Below, piece after piece: positions 8,679-20,057 of a stretch of DNA of 64,000 nucleotides (its first letter is position 1; every line of letters starts with the position of its first letter). A model generated the notes under the pieces. It saw only the letters and a list, made by a program, of their open reading frames with translations. It made no database searches and was not told the origin of the DNA. The stretch is from Acidobacteria bacterium Ga0074141 (GTDB lineage Bacteria > Acidobacteriota > Blastocatellia > Pyrinomonadales > Pyrinomonadaceae), in NCBI GenBank assembly GCA_001464665.1, contig LNDP01000014.1, positions 248,001 through 312,000 of the forward strand. Direction: 5' to 3'. Both the position numbers and the translations under genes were made by a program.

Positions 8679-10358
8679 ATGAGAAATAAGATCGCAATTT
8701 TTGTCGCTATGATTTTAGTGGTTGCATTTGCCGAAGAAGTTGTTGCACAACCCAACACTTGGACCTATCAAGGTAACCTCGTGATCAACGGTCAGCCGGC
8801 AAACGGGATCTATGACTTCGAGTTTAGCTTGTACGACGTTCCGACCGGTGGAAGCCCGGTAACGCCGACAGCGATCTGGCCGAACATAAATGTAGTAAAC
8901 GGCGTGTTCTCGGTTGAGCTGAGTTTCACAGGTGCATTCACAGGAGCGAATCGGTATCTTCATATTCTGGTCAAGGCCGATGCGGAACCCACATTCACTG
9001 TCCTTACGCCGCGTTCGCAGATCAAAAGTGTGCCGTATGCTGTCCAAAGCCAATCCGCCGTCAACGCCGCAAGCCTTGGAGGCACCTCCGCGAGTCAGTT
9101 TGTACTTACGAACGATTTTCGGTTGTCCGATGCTCGAACGCCATTACCTTTCAGCTCAGAATACGTTCAGAACCGGACCTCGCCGCAAGCACAAACCAGC
9201 TTTAATGTCAGCGGGAGTGGAACGGTTGGCGGTAACTTTGCAGCGACTAACATAGCTGCATCAATAATAGATGTAACCGGAGAATATAGGATCGGCGGCT
9301 TTCAAATGTTTCGCGCGACAACTGTGAACACCTTCGTTGGTGCCGGGGCCGGCAGACTAGCGACCGGGACCGGAAACGCTTTTTTCGGTGGGGACGCGGG
9401 GATCAGAACCACGACAGGATCTGGTAATTCATTCTTTGGCCAAGCTTCTGGCGTAGAAAATCTCGACGGTCGTTCCAACTCATTCTTAGGACGGGCCGCC
9501 GGTGAAAATAATACTTCAGGCGACGACAATACATTCGTGGGATACTTCACCGGTGATGCAAACGTGACCGGTAATAACAATACACTTATTGGCAGCGACG
9601 CAAATGTGGCAAGCGGAAACTTATCATTTGCGACCGCCATAGGTTCCGATGCCATCGTTGGAACGAACAATACCGTCGTACTTGGCAGGGTTGCAGATCA
9701 GGTCATCGCACCGGGTACGCTGATCGTTGGTGACCGAAGTTCGGGGCGAGGCGGGATGAACTACTATGCAAATTCCGGCAATGCGAACTTCTATATGCAG
9801 GGCAGCGGGAGCACCGTCGGGGTAAATCTGGCCGCGGGTTCGGGGCCGGGGAATCCGAACTTCTTCATTTCGCACTACAACGGAACGACCTACACTGACC
9901 GGTTCGTTATTACACCGGAGGGAAGGGTCCGAATCAACGTACTGGGCACGGGCGGCGGCACATCGCTTTGCCAGAATGCTTCGAACGAGATATCGACCTG
10001 TTCCTCATCCGGCAGATATAAGACAAACATCGCGGATTTCCGTTCGGGAATCGATATGATCAAAAGACTTCGTCCGGTTACTTTCAACTGGACGGCGGGT
10101 AACGCTCTCGACCTCGGGCTTGTTGCCGAGGAGGTTGCCGGAATCGACCCCCTGCTTGTTACTTACAACGACAAGGGCGAGGTCGAGGGCGTTAAATACG
10201 ACCGAATCGGCGTGGTGCTGATCAACACCGTAAAGGAACAGATGACACTTATCGAACGTCAACAGAAAGCCCTCGACGCACAGGCCGAGGAACTTGCACG
10301 GATGAGAAAAGCACTTTGTAGGGTGACAAACGATGTCGAGTTCTGTTCGCCCGAATAA
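8679..10358 (+). CDS. second secreted tail-fibre-like protein with S74 tail
   Basis: 559 residues, starting at the ATG at 8679 behind ACGGAGGA; signal peptide at 1-23 (IFVAMILVVAFAEEVVAQ). Same plan as the 5153 gene but shorter: a shared N-terminal domain (TWTYQGNLVINGQPANGIYD), one block of head-type repeats (NTFVGAGAGRLATGTG, NSFFGQASGVENLDGRS, NTFVGYFTGDANVTG), and an S74 chaperone tail (SSGRYKTNI, RPVTFNWTAGN, LGLVAEEVAGIDPLL) followed by a coiled coil. Clearly a paralogue of 5153-7996; the two also share a 47-base identical stretch in the S74 region. Likely a homotrimeric exported fibre or adhesin. Confidence 0.85.
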   Translation: MRNKIAIFVAMILVVAFAEEVVAQPNTWTYQGNLVINGQPANGIYDFEFSLYDVPTGGSPVTPTAIWPNINVVNGVFSVELSFTGAFTGANRYLHILVKADAEPTFTVLTPRSQIKSVPYAVQSQSAVNAASLGGTSASQFVLTNDFRLSDARTPLPFSSEYVQNRTSPQAQTSFNVSGSGTVGGNFAATNIAASIIDVTGEYRIGGFQMFRATTVNTFVGAGAGRLATGTGNAFFGGDAGIRTTTGSGNSFFGQASGVENLDGRSNSFLGRAAGENNTSGDDNTFVGYFTGDANVTGNNNTLIGSDANVASGNLSFATAIGSDAIVGTNNTVVLGRVADQVIAPGTLIVGDRSSGRGGMNYYANSGNANFYMQGSGSTVGVNLAAGSGPGNPNFFISHYNGTTYTDRFVITPEGRVRINVLGTGGGTSLCQNASNEISTCSSSGRYKTNIADFRSGIDMIKRLRPVTFNWTAGNALDLGLVAEEVAGIDPLLVTYNDKGEVEGVKYDRIGVVLINTVKEQMTLIERQQKALDAQAEELARMRKALCRVTNDVEFCSPE

Positions 10359-10388
10359 TCGGTCACTCAGAAGGAGTCGGAATTTTAG

Positions 10389-10420
10389 AGCGGGGCCTTG
10401 CCGGAGGCTCCGCTTGTTGA
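10389..10420 (+). terminator. terminator after the second fibre gene
   Basis: AGCGGGGCC (10389-10397) pairs with GGCTCCGCT (10406-10414) with one G-T pair across an 8-nt loop, followed by TTGTTGATTG. It separates the fibre cluster from the metH leader. Confidence 0.7.
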
Positions 10421-10449
10421 TTGACTTATAGAAAGCAGGAGACTAACCT
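10421..10449 (+). promoter_or_regulatory. candidate sigma70 promoter of metH
   Basis: TTGACT (10421-10426), a 17-base spacer and TAACCT (10444-10449). The -35 is good and the -10 poor. It lies between the previous terminator and the structured leader, and predicts a transcript starting near 10456, just ahead of the pseudoknot. Confidence 0.4.
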
Positions 10450-10460
10450 TATATTTTCAA

Positions 10461-10518
10461 CGCGTGGTGAGTTATTGCGACTTGCGGCCACGTAAAATAA
10501 TCCGCTAAACAGCCGACC
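10461..10518 (+). promoter_or_regulatory. SAM-II-like riboswitch candidate in the metH leader
   Basis: CGTGG (10463-10467) pairs with CCACG (10488-10492) around a 20-nt loop beginning TGAGTT. The loop can then pair downstream in two places: TTATT (10472-10476) with AATAA (10496-10500), and GCGG (10484-10487) with CCGC (10502-10505), giving an H-type pseudoknot. The layout (about 5-bp stem, about 20-nt loop starting UGAUUU-like, about 10-nt A-rich linker, then GCTAAA at 10504-10509) lines up, from memory, with the SAM-II (metA/SAM_alpha) aptamer. It precedes methionine synthase and a terminator. The class assignment is by eye only. Confidence 0.5.
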
Positions 10519-10537
10519 AGACACCAAAGTTATCTGA

Positions 10538-10575
10538 GAAGTCTCGTGCTGTTATGCGAGGCTTCTTTAATTTTT
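10538..10575 (+). terminator. leader terminator directly before metH
   Basis: GAAGTCTCG (10538-10546) pairs with CGAGGCTTC (10557-10565), nine pairs with one G-T, then TTTAATTTTT (10566-10575), and the metH ATG follows at the next base. A canonical intrinsic terminator placed ahead of the gene it precedes is the signature of transcription attenuation, with the pseudoknot at 10461-10518 as the likely sensor. Confidence 0.75.
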
Positions 10576-14178
<3,603 letters not shown>

Positions 14179-14198
14179 AAACGCAGGAGAGTGTGACC

Positions 14199-14450
14199 GT
14201 GGCTGAAAAACAGTACATCATCGATGCGGATGGCGAGCGAAAGTTCGTTATCTTACCAATACCAACCCACGAGAGGAAACGTGCAAACCTGAGTTTAGAC
14301 TCTGACGATCACATCGAGATGAATCAATCGGTGATGCAAGCACACAAGGAAATTCTCGCCCAGCGAGCCCGTGACCTAGCTACCGGCAAAGACAGATTTC
14401 TGACCCTCGAAGAATCGGCGGTGCACATTTGCAGAAAGACCGGTCGATAG
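14199..14450 (+). CDS. small antitoxin-like protein, no partner seen
   Basis: 83 residues. The GTG at 14199 is preferred over the GTG at 14193 because AGGAGAG (14184-14190) is then at normal spacing. The sequence (YIIDADGERKFVILPIP near the N-terminus, FLTLEESAVHICRKTGR at the end) has the beta-strand-then-helix feel of Phd/YefM or DUF-type antitoxins, but no motif is decisive. The 124 bases downstream hold no toxin gene. It starts 20 bases after metH and may simply be read through from it. Confidence 0.5.
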   Translation: MAEKQYIIDADGERKFVILPIPTHERKRANLSLDSDDHIEMNQSVMQAHKEILAQRARDLATGKDRFLTLEESAVHICRKTGR

Positions 14451-14535
14451 CCTTAACGAGCGTTTGTCCCACAGATCGGTCATTGCGAGCAACCTTAAGA
14501 ATGCGGATTAGCTTTGGCGGCGGTTTGGTACTAAA

Positions 14536-14572
14536 ATATGATTTTTTCACACTCTCTGAAACGAAATCATAT
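14536..14572. promoter_or_regulatory. perfect 9-bp inverted repeat before the 14575 gene
   Basis: ATATGATTT (14536-14544) and AAATCATAT (14564-14572) are exact inverted copies separated by 19 bases. The right arm ends two bases before the start codon at 14575. It could be an operator, or a hairpin that hides the translation start; no ribosome site is visible outside it. Confidence 0.35.
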
Positions 14573-14574
14573 CT

Positions 14575-15705
14575 ATGACAAAAACAATTTTTATCGCCGG
14601 TTCAGGCGGGATCGGCGAGGCTGCTGCGTTATTGCTGCGCGAGTGGTGCGAGTTTGAGACGACCATCATTCTTGGTGACATAAGCGAAGAAAATTTGGCG
14701 AAGGCTAAGTCCTTTGTGTGCGATGGTTCGGAGAAATGGACCGCGGTCGAGACCGTGATGATGCGTCGCGAAGGCGAGAGCGACGAGATGCGGTCGGCGT
14801 TTGAGCGTGCGGACGTTTTGCTTGATTGCTCGCCCGGCGGACAGGCCCCGCGGATGGCGGGTTATGCCAAAGAGTTCCGGATGCATTACGCGAATCTGAC
14901 GGAGTATGTTGCCGAGACCGAGGCGATAATGGAACTCGCCAAGGACGCGGAGACCGGCTTCATCCTGCAGACGGGGCTTGCTCCGGGTTTCATCAATGTT
15001 CAGGCGATGGCGCTCTACCGCGAATTTGTCAGCAAATACGAGAATGAGAATGTCGAGCGGGTCGCGATGAAGGTCGGAGCACTGACGGCCCACGCCCACG
15101 CGCCGCACTACTACGGCTTTACCTGGTCGCCGATCGGCGTTGCGACCGAATATGTTAAGAACTCGCGTGTGATCCGCGATGGCAAGATCACCGAGCGTCC
15201 CGCACTTTCGGCGCGTGAGTCCATCGTCATCGGAGCACGCACGTACGAAGCCGATCTGACCTCGGGCGGTGCGGCAGATCTGCCGGATTTCTTTGAGGGA
15301 AAGGCTCGCGAACTTGATTACAAGACGCTCCGCTATCCCGGCCACTATGAATGGGTCGAATCGGTTGAAAAGAAGCTCGCGAAAGATGAGCATCTCGCCG
15401 AGAACCTTGAGAAAGTGATGCTCGAACGAGTGCCTTCGGTCGAGGACGACCTGGTCGTCGTCCATGCTTCGGTCGATGGTTTTGATTCGAATGGCCGTCG
15501 GCGGATGCTTGAAAAGGCTTATTTCGTTGAGCCGCTCGAGATAAACGGGAAGCGGCTGCGTGCGATCCAAACCACGACCGCGGGGCCGCTCTGCCAATCG
15601 GCGATGATGCTGCTCGGCGGCGGGCTGAAAGGCGTCGTGCTTCAGAGCGAGATCGAGCCGGCGGAGTTTCTGAGCGGCAGATTCGTCGTGGACATATACA
15701 AATGA
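14575..15705 (+). CDS. saccharopine dehydrogenase family oxidoreductase
   Basis: 376 residues. The N-terminal Rossmann fold is seen at FIAGSGGIGEAAALLL (about 5-20), and DCSPGGQAPRMAGYA with NLTEYVAET follows the family pattern. The C-terminal domain (YPGHYEWVE, TTTAGPLCQSAMMLL) is the Sacchrp_dh_C type. Family members reduce or oxidise saccharopine or act on related amino-acid adducts; the substrate cannot be read from sequence. No LysX or AASA dehydrogenase is adjacent. The final codons overlap the next gene as ATGA, so the two are probably coupled. Confidence 0.85.
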   Translation: MTKTIFIAGSGGIGEAAALLLREWCEFETTIILGDISEENLAKAKSFVCDGSEKWTAVETVMMRREGESDEMRSAFERADVLLDCSPGGQAPRMAGYAKEFRMHYANLTEYVAETEAIMELAKDAETGFILQTGLAPGFINVQAMALYREFVSKYENENVERVAMKVGALTAHAHAPHYYGFTWSPIGVATEYVKNSRVIRDGKITERPALSARESIVIGARTYEADLTSGGAADLPDFFEGKARELDYKTLRYPGHYEWVESVEKKLAKDEHLAENLEKVMLERVPSVEDDLVVVHASVDGFDSNGRRRMLEKAYFVEPLEINGKRLRAIQTTTAGPLCQSAMMLLGGGLKGVVLQSEIEPAEFLSGRFVVDIYK

Positions 15706-16346
15706 GGATCGTCTGCATTTCAGACACGCATAATTGCAATGAGCAGGTCGCCGTCCCGGATGGCGACCTGCTTATCCATTCGGGCGATGCGACGATCACC
15801 GGAACGCTGCACGAGATCAAGCTATTCAATCGATGGTTCGCGGAACTGCCGCATCCGCTGAAGATCTTCGTTGCCGGGAACCACGACACGCTCTTTGAGC
15901 AACGGCGTGATGATGCTCAGGCATTGCTCGATCTCGGCGTAATCTATCTTCAGGATTCTGCGGTCGAGCTTGAGGGTTTGAAGATCTATGGAAGCCCGTG
16001 GCAGCCGCGGTTTTACGATTGGGCGTTCAACTTGATGCGCGGGGCCGAGATAGCCGAAAAGTGGAAGCTGATCCCGGACGACGTTGATGTCCTCATCACC
16101 CACGGACCGCCGAACGGAATACTCGATCTTGTCCCGCGGCGGGGCTGGGACGAGAATACGGGCTGTGAGGAACTTTGGAAACGCGTCGAGCAGATCGCCG
16201 AATTTGGGCGGTTGAAGCTCCACGTCTTTGGGCATATCCATTGCGGTTACGGCGTCCACGAAGATCTCGGCGTGAAGTTCGTCAATGCTTCGATCTGCGA
16301 TGAGGACTATCGCCCGTCGAACAAGCCGATCGTCATCGATATCTAG
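15702..16346 (+). CDS. calcineurin-like metallophosphoesterase (MPPED-type)
   Basis: 214 residues with the full metal-site set: ISDTHNC (D-x-H) near residue 6, SGDAT, VAGNHDTLFEQ (GNHD), LITHGPPNGILD, and FGHIHCGYG (GHxH). Spacing and the 'RxxxxDENTGCEEL' stretch are those of the MPPED1/2-like bacterial group, whose members hydrolyse phosphodiesters or cyclic nucleotides in vitro. No signal peptide, so cytoplasmic. Overlaps the preceding stop by four bases. Confidence 0.88.
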   Translation: MRIVCISDTHNCNEQVAVPDGDLLIHSGDATITGTLHEIKLFNRWFAELPHPLKIFVAGNHDTLFEQRRDDAQALLDLGVIYLQDSAVELEGLKIYGSPWQPRFYDWAFNLMRGAEIAEKWKLIPDDVDVLITHGPPNGILDLVPRRGWDENTGCEELWKRVEQIAEFGRLKLHVFGHIHCGYGVHEDLGVKFVNASICDEDYRPSNKPIVIDI

Positions 16347-16437
16347 CTCTTCCGGTTTCGGCCCGCAAAACTCAAAATGCTAAACTTCATTTTTCGCTGC
16401 GTCCGGCTAAAGAAAAAGTCGGCCAGATTCGATCGTT

Positions 16438-16533
16438 GCTTTGTGACCATTGTGTGACGCTTTGTGGGCTTCGTGTTCACATCTTTCTTAAACACAGAGA
16501 GCTCAAAGTAGTGGCACAAAGAGCACAAAGGTG
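16438..16533. repeat. inverted array of CTTTGTG motifs
   Basis: The left arm (16438-16480) carries repeated CTTTGTG/CATTGTGTG/CTTCGTG units and the right arm (16491-16533) carries CACAGAG, CACAAAGAG and CACAAAGG, the same motif on the other strand. It fills much of the space between the metallophosphoesterase and acyltransferase genes. It looks like a non-coding dispersed element; no ORF is inside. Confidence 0.55.
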
Positions 16534-16590
16534 CGGTCGAGCAGCCGCAAATTCAGGACCAAGTGTTTCGTAGAGTTACCGCTTTTATTG

Positions 16591-17475
16591 ATGTCGAGTG
16601 CGATAGAAAAAACCGAGAGAAAGCTGCCGCTTAAGCCCAAGCCGGAGGAGATAAAGGTCCTCGGGCCGGTAGAGCGCGCCGGCTTTCGGCTGACGCGGCG
16701 GATGAATCAGGGGGCGTGGAAGCGGCTCTGGACCTTCAGCCAGCGGCACATCGGCTCGCTCTGGATCTATCTTGCGACCTATAACCTGATGAACGTTTTC
16801 GGCATTGAGAACGTCGAGGATGCCGACCATTCGCGGCCGCTTTTGCTTGTTGCAAACCACCGCTCGTTCTTTGATATGTACACGGTCTCGAGCGTGCTTT
16901 TCCGGCGGACGACGCGGCCGATCGAGCTATACTTTCCGGTTCGGGCGAAGTTTTTCTACACGAACCCGGTAGGCTGGTTCGTCAATCTGGTGATGGGCTG
17001 GTGGTCGATGTATCCGCCATTTTTTCGCGAGGCACGCGAGGCAGAGAAGCGCGAGTTTGACAAATTCTCGCTGCGTGAACTGACGCGGATCTGCACCGAA
17101 GGCCACGGCCATATCATCGGCTTTCACCCGGAAGGGAAGCGGAACTTGAATGACGACCCTTATTCATTTCACCCAGCCCAGCCGGGCATCGGCAAGATAA
17201 TTTTTGCCGCACGGCCGCAGGTGATCCCGGTCTTCATCGCCGGCCTCGGGAACGACCTGCCAAAACAAATAATGGGAAACTGGACGGGCGGCGAGAAGAT
17301 ACGGATCTGGTTCGGCGAAGAGATCGACCTTTCAGAGTTTCTTGAAAAACCGGACCGGCTGAGGACTCACAAAGAGATCGCCGATCATCTGATGGAGAAG
17401 ATCGGCGATCTCGGAGAAAGGGATCGAAAAATGTATTCGGTCACCGACTTAACTGATAGCCGTCGATCTGTTTGA
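16591..17475 (+). CDS. PlsC-like lysophospholipid acyltransferase
   Basis: 294 residues from the ATG at 16591; the upstream extension to 16531 is not conserved-looking. The acyltransferase signature is present: NHRSFFDMY (motif I, NHxxxxD) at about 92-100, FFYTNPVGWFVN, and FHPEGKRNLNDD (motif III, EGxR-like) at about 180-190, then IPVFIAGL (motif IV). A membrane-associated helix at about 60-75 fits a membrane enzyme acylating lysophospholipids or similar acceptors. Its 3' end overlaps the convergent gene at 17441 by 35 bases. Confidence 0.85.
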   Translation: MSSAIEKTERKLPLKPKPEEIKVLGPVERAGFRLTRRMNQGAWKRLWTFSQRHIGSLWIYLATYNLMNVFGIENVEDADHSRPLLLVANHRSFFDMYTVSSVLFRRTTRPIELYFPVRAKFFYTNPVGWFVNLVMGWWSMYPPFFREAREAEKREFDKFSLRELTRICTEGHGHIIGFHPEGKRNLNDDPYSFHPAQPGIGKIIFAARPQVIPVFIAGLGNDLPKQIMGNWTGGEKIRIWFGEEIDLSEFLEKPDRLRTHKEIADHLMEKIGDLGERDRKMYSVTDLTDSRRSV

Positions 17476-17971
17476 AGATCTCTCGATCTCGGGCTCTAAG
17501 TTCCGGGATAATACCGCGGGAGACGTTCCCGAAAAGATTAAAGCCCTCGAAGAACTGCTGCCAGGCCTTGGCCGGCGGCGGCAGGTAGCGGCAAAGCCGG
17601 CCGAAACCCTGAAACATCGAATCGAACGCGGCGGCCGCCCCTTCAGGGTTCGTGTAGATCAGTTGCTCGTCGCTGAGTGCAACGGCCGCATCGTGTATCT
17701 TTCCGACGGCGGTGATGTCGAGACAGATATCCTGAACTGTTCCGAGTGCCTCGCCGACAGCTCCGAGGCCTTCGTTCGCCTTCTTTAATTTTTCGATCGC
17801 ACCGGGATTATTTTGAAGCATCTGCCCGCCCCAAAGCACCTTATCGATGCGGCCTTTGCCAAGTTCGACCGCGGCCTTGATCTCTTCAAGGTCTGTGTTT
17901 GCGGCGCAACCGCCCGCTTTTCGCTTTATTACGATCCAAGCTGAATTTAGCTTTTCCTGCCAGTCTGCCAT
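17441..17971 (-). CDS. hypothetical protein, cytoplasmic
   Basis: 176 residues; ATG at 17971 behind AGGATC. Mostly helical, with an N-terminal segment rich in Lys/Glu (LEEIKAAVELGKGRIDKVLW) and a C-terminal aromatic stretch (FDSMFQGFGRLCRYLPPPA, QQFFEGFNLFGNV). No signal peptide or membrane helix. I do not recognise the family. It is convergent with and overlaps the acyltransferase gene by 35 bases, so antisense interference between the two transcripts is possible. Confidence 0.6.
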   Translation of the reverse strand: MADWQEKLNSAWIVIKRKAGGCAANTDLEEIKAAVELGKGRIDKVLWGGQMLQNNPGAIEKLKKANEGLGAVGEALGTVQDICLDITAVGKIHDAAVALSDEQLIYTNPEGAAAAFDSMFQGFGRLCRYLPPPAKAWQQFFEGFNLFGNVSRGIIPELRARDREIFKQIDGYQLSR

Positions 17972-18109
17972 TTTGATCCTCCAAATCTTCGGAATGTCTG
18001 AACGAGCCGGCGAAGAGGCCGACGGCAGCGTTCACCTTACTACGCGTAGGAATGGCGAAATAGTATCACCGAACCTCGCAAAAAAGCAGTAAGAACCAGC
18101 GGGCTGCGA

Positions 18110-18952
18110 CTATTTTTTTCCGAGCTCGACGGCACGGCGGTAGGCGGCGTAGGCGGCTTTTGAGAGCACGGTGCGGAGGCCGCCTTTTTCCATTTGGTAA
18201 ATTGCCTCGGCGGAGGTGCCGCCGGGCGAGGTGACCATGTTGCGGAGTTCGGCGGGGTGTTTGTGGGATTCCATCGCAAACTTGACCGAGCCTAGCATCG
18301 TTTCCTGAACAAGCTCCTTGGCGACCTCGCGCGAGAACCCGAGATGAACGCCGGCATCGGTCAAGGCCTCCATCACCATAAAAGTAAAGGTCGGGCCGGT
18401 CGCGCTTAGCGACGTCGCCATGTCGATCATGTTTTCGGTCTCGACGTAAAGCTCTTTGCCGAGAGCACGTAGCATCGTCTTTACGGCATCGCGGCGCTCG
18501 GCGGTAACCTCCGGCGAAGCGGTCCAGACACACATTCCGGCGCCGATCTGCGAGGGAGTGTTTGGCATTACCCGAACGACGTTCTTTGCCGAAAGTGATT
18601 CGCCGATCTTGTGGATAGTGGCTCCCGCGACTATCGAAACGACCGTGGCCGAAGGCGTGAAAGAGTCTTTCAGGTCTTCGAGAACGCGGCCTAGCCGCTG
18701 CGGCTTGACGCAGAGAAAGATGAACGAATCATCAGCTAAAGCGGCCGCCTCGCGGTTATCGGCAGAGACGCCGATGCCGTATCGCTCGGCAAGCTCGCGG
18801 CGGCGCTCTTCACGCGGATGCGAGGCGAAAATGCGGTCGGGCGAGAGCATTTGCTCGCGAAGAAGGCCGGCGATGATCGCTTCGGCCATTACGCCGCAGC
18901 CGATGAAAGCGGCCTTAACTTCCGGGGCGAGGCTTGTTTCGGTGACAGACAT
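18110..18952 (-). CDS. proC: pyrroline-5-carboxylate reductase
   Basis: 280 residues; last step of proline synthesis, NAD(P)H-dependent. NADP-binding FIGCGVMAEAIIAGLL (about 16-31), CVKPQ, and the P5CR signature region VVRVMPNTPSQIGAGM plus SLSATGPTFTFMVMEAL and TSPGGTSAEAIYQMEKGG near the C-terminus. It begins one base after the stop of the permease gene upstream, so it is the last gene of the minus-strand set 21709-18110. The grouping of proC with an FHA-protease and an FtsX-type permease is not functionally obvious. Confidence 0.95.
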   Translation of the reverse strand: MSVTETSLAPEVKAAFIGCGVMAEAIIAGLLREQMLSPDRIFASHPREERRRELAERYGIGVSADNREAAALADDSFIFLCVKPQRLGRVLEDLKDSFTPSATVVSIVAGATIHKIGESLSAKNVVRVMPNTPSQIGAGMCVWTASPEVTAERRDAVKTMLRALGKELYVETENMIDMATSLSATGPTFTFMVMEALTDAGVHLGFSREVAKELVQETMLGSVKFAMESHKHPAELRNMVTSPGGTSAEAIYQMEKGGLRTVLSKAAYAAYRRAVELGKK

Positions 18953-18953
18953 T

Positions 18954-20057
18954 CTATTCGTAGCTCAGGGCCTCGACCGCGTCGAGCCGAGCCGCACGCA
19001 ATGCCGGATAAAGCCCGCCGATCGCTCCGCCGACAAGGCCGACGACAAGCACGATGCCGATGACGAGCGGGCTGATCTCGACCTCAAGCGTCGTGACGAG
19101 ATTGAGGCCGTAGCGTGCGGCAAAAGTAAGCACGACGCCGACGATTATTCCCGCAAGGCTGATGAGAAGTGCTTCCTGCGTAATGGTCCAGCCGATCTTG
19201 CCGTTGCTCATCCCGAGCGATTTCATAATGCCGATCTGCCGCGTTCGCTCGGTGACGGTCGTGTACATCGTCAGCAGGATGACGAGTGCACTGATGACGG
19301 CGGCGATGCCAATGAAGACGTTGAGGAAGACGTTCATTGCCGGAACGCCGGCCATGTAAAGTTCCTCGAGGTCAGACATCCGGATGACCTGAGCATCGGG
19401 AAAGCGTTCCTGCAGACGCTGGCCGACCGACTCTTCCGTTTGGTTCGGCCCGATCGCAACAAGGGCCGAGGATATCTTTCCCTCGGAGCCGAGCTGTGCC
19501 TGCATCACGTCGAGCGGTATCTTGATGCGAGCACCGCCGGCGGGTTCGTAGGTACCGACGATGGTGAACGGGCGTTCGTAGATCGGGGTCGTATCGCCGA
19601 TCTTGAACTTTTTCTGGCGTTGAAAGGCGGTATCGATGATCGCCTCATCACGGCCGGGCGTGAAGGCACGGCCCTCAACAAGCCTGAGGCCGGAAATGGC
19701 GGAATACTCATCGAGAATGACGCCATCGATGGTGCGTTTTCCGGTATTGTTGTCGGCTGCATCGACCGAGTTTTGGCCGATGCCGACAGCCAATCGGACG
19801 CCCTCGACCGATTTGATCTCATCGACGACCGTTGCCGGAAGGCGAAACGCGTCGGTACTGCCGATGCCGATCGAGCCTGACGAAGAGAAGCGGAGTTCGG
19901 CCCCGACATTGGCATCGCGGGAGGCCTGTTCGCGGATGGTGCCATTGGCGAGCCCGACGGTGAAGACGATCAAGAGAACACCGACGGCGATGCCGAGAAC
20001 GCTGACGGCGGTCCGGGCCGGCCGATGAAACATATTTGAGAGAACGAGGCTATCCAT
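18954..20057 (-). CDS. FtsX/MacB-type ABC transporter permease
   Basis: 367 residues. The N-terminal membrane helix (TAVSVLGIAVGVLLIVFTVG, about 14-34) is followed by a large MacB-PCD periplasmic domain (VEGVRLAVGIG, DEYSAISGLRLVEGRAF, DEAIIDTAFQ) and three C-terminal helices with the FtsX core (TERTRQIGIMKSLGMSNGKI). This family exports or extracts lipids, peptides or signals with a LolD/MacB-type ATPase, which is not in the window. ATG overlaps the upstream stop by one base (TGATG), implying coupling with the FHA-protease. Confidence 0.88.
   Translation of the reverse strand: MDSLVLSNMFHRPARTAVSVLGIAVGVLLIVFTVGLANGTIREQASRDANVGAELRFSSSGSIGIGSTDAFRLPATVVDEIKSVEGVRLAVGIGQNSVDAADNNTGKRTIDGVILDEYSAISGLRLVEGRAFTPGRDEAIIDTAFQRQKKFKIGDTTPIYERPFTIVGTYEPAGGARIKIPLDVMQAQLGSEGKISSALVAIGPNQTEESVGQRLQERFPDAQVIRMSDLEELYMAGVPAMNVFLNVFIGIAAVISALVILLTMYTTVTERTRQIGIMKSLGMSNGKIGWTITQEALLISLAGIIVGVVLTFAARYGLNLVTTLEVEISPLVIGIVLVVGLVGGAIGGLYPALRAARLDAVEALSYE

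Noticed and set aside
5153-10358. Prophage remnant suggested by tail-fibre-like S74 genes
   Set aside because: Both proteins have signal peptides and no phage structural, lysis or integrase genes occur within 60 kb.
10456-10575. Cobalamin riboswitch before metH
   Set aside because: The leader is only about 120 bases including the terminator and has no recognisable B12 box; a cobalamin aptamer needs more length.
14199-14450. Complete toxin-antitoxin pair at 14.2-14.6 kb
   Set aside because: The antitoxin-like gene stands alone; the following 124 bases have no toxin ORF in any frame.
18456-19880. 474-codon plus-strand frame across proC and the permease gene
   Set aside because: Lies over two well-supported minus-strand genes and translates to low-complexity Arg/Asp-rich sequence.
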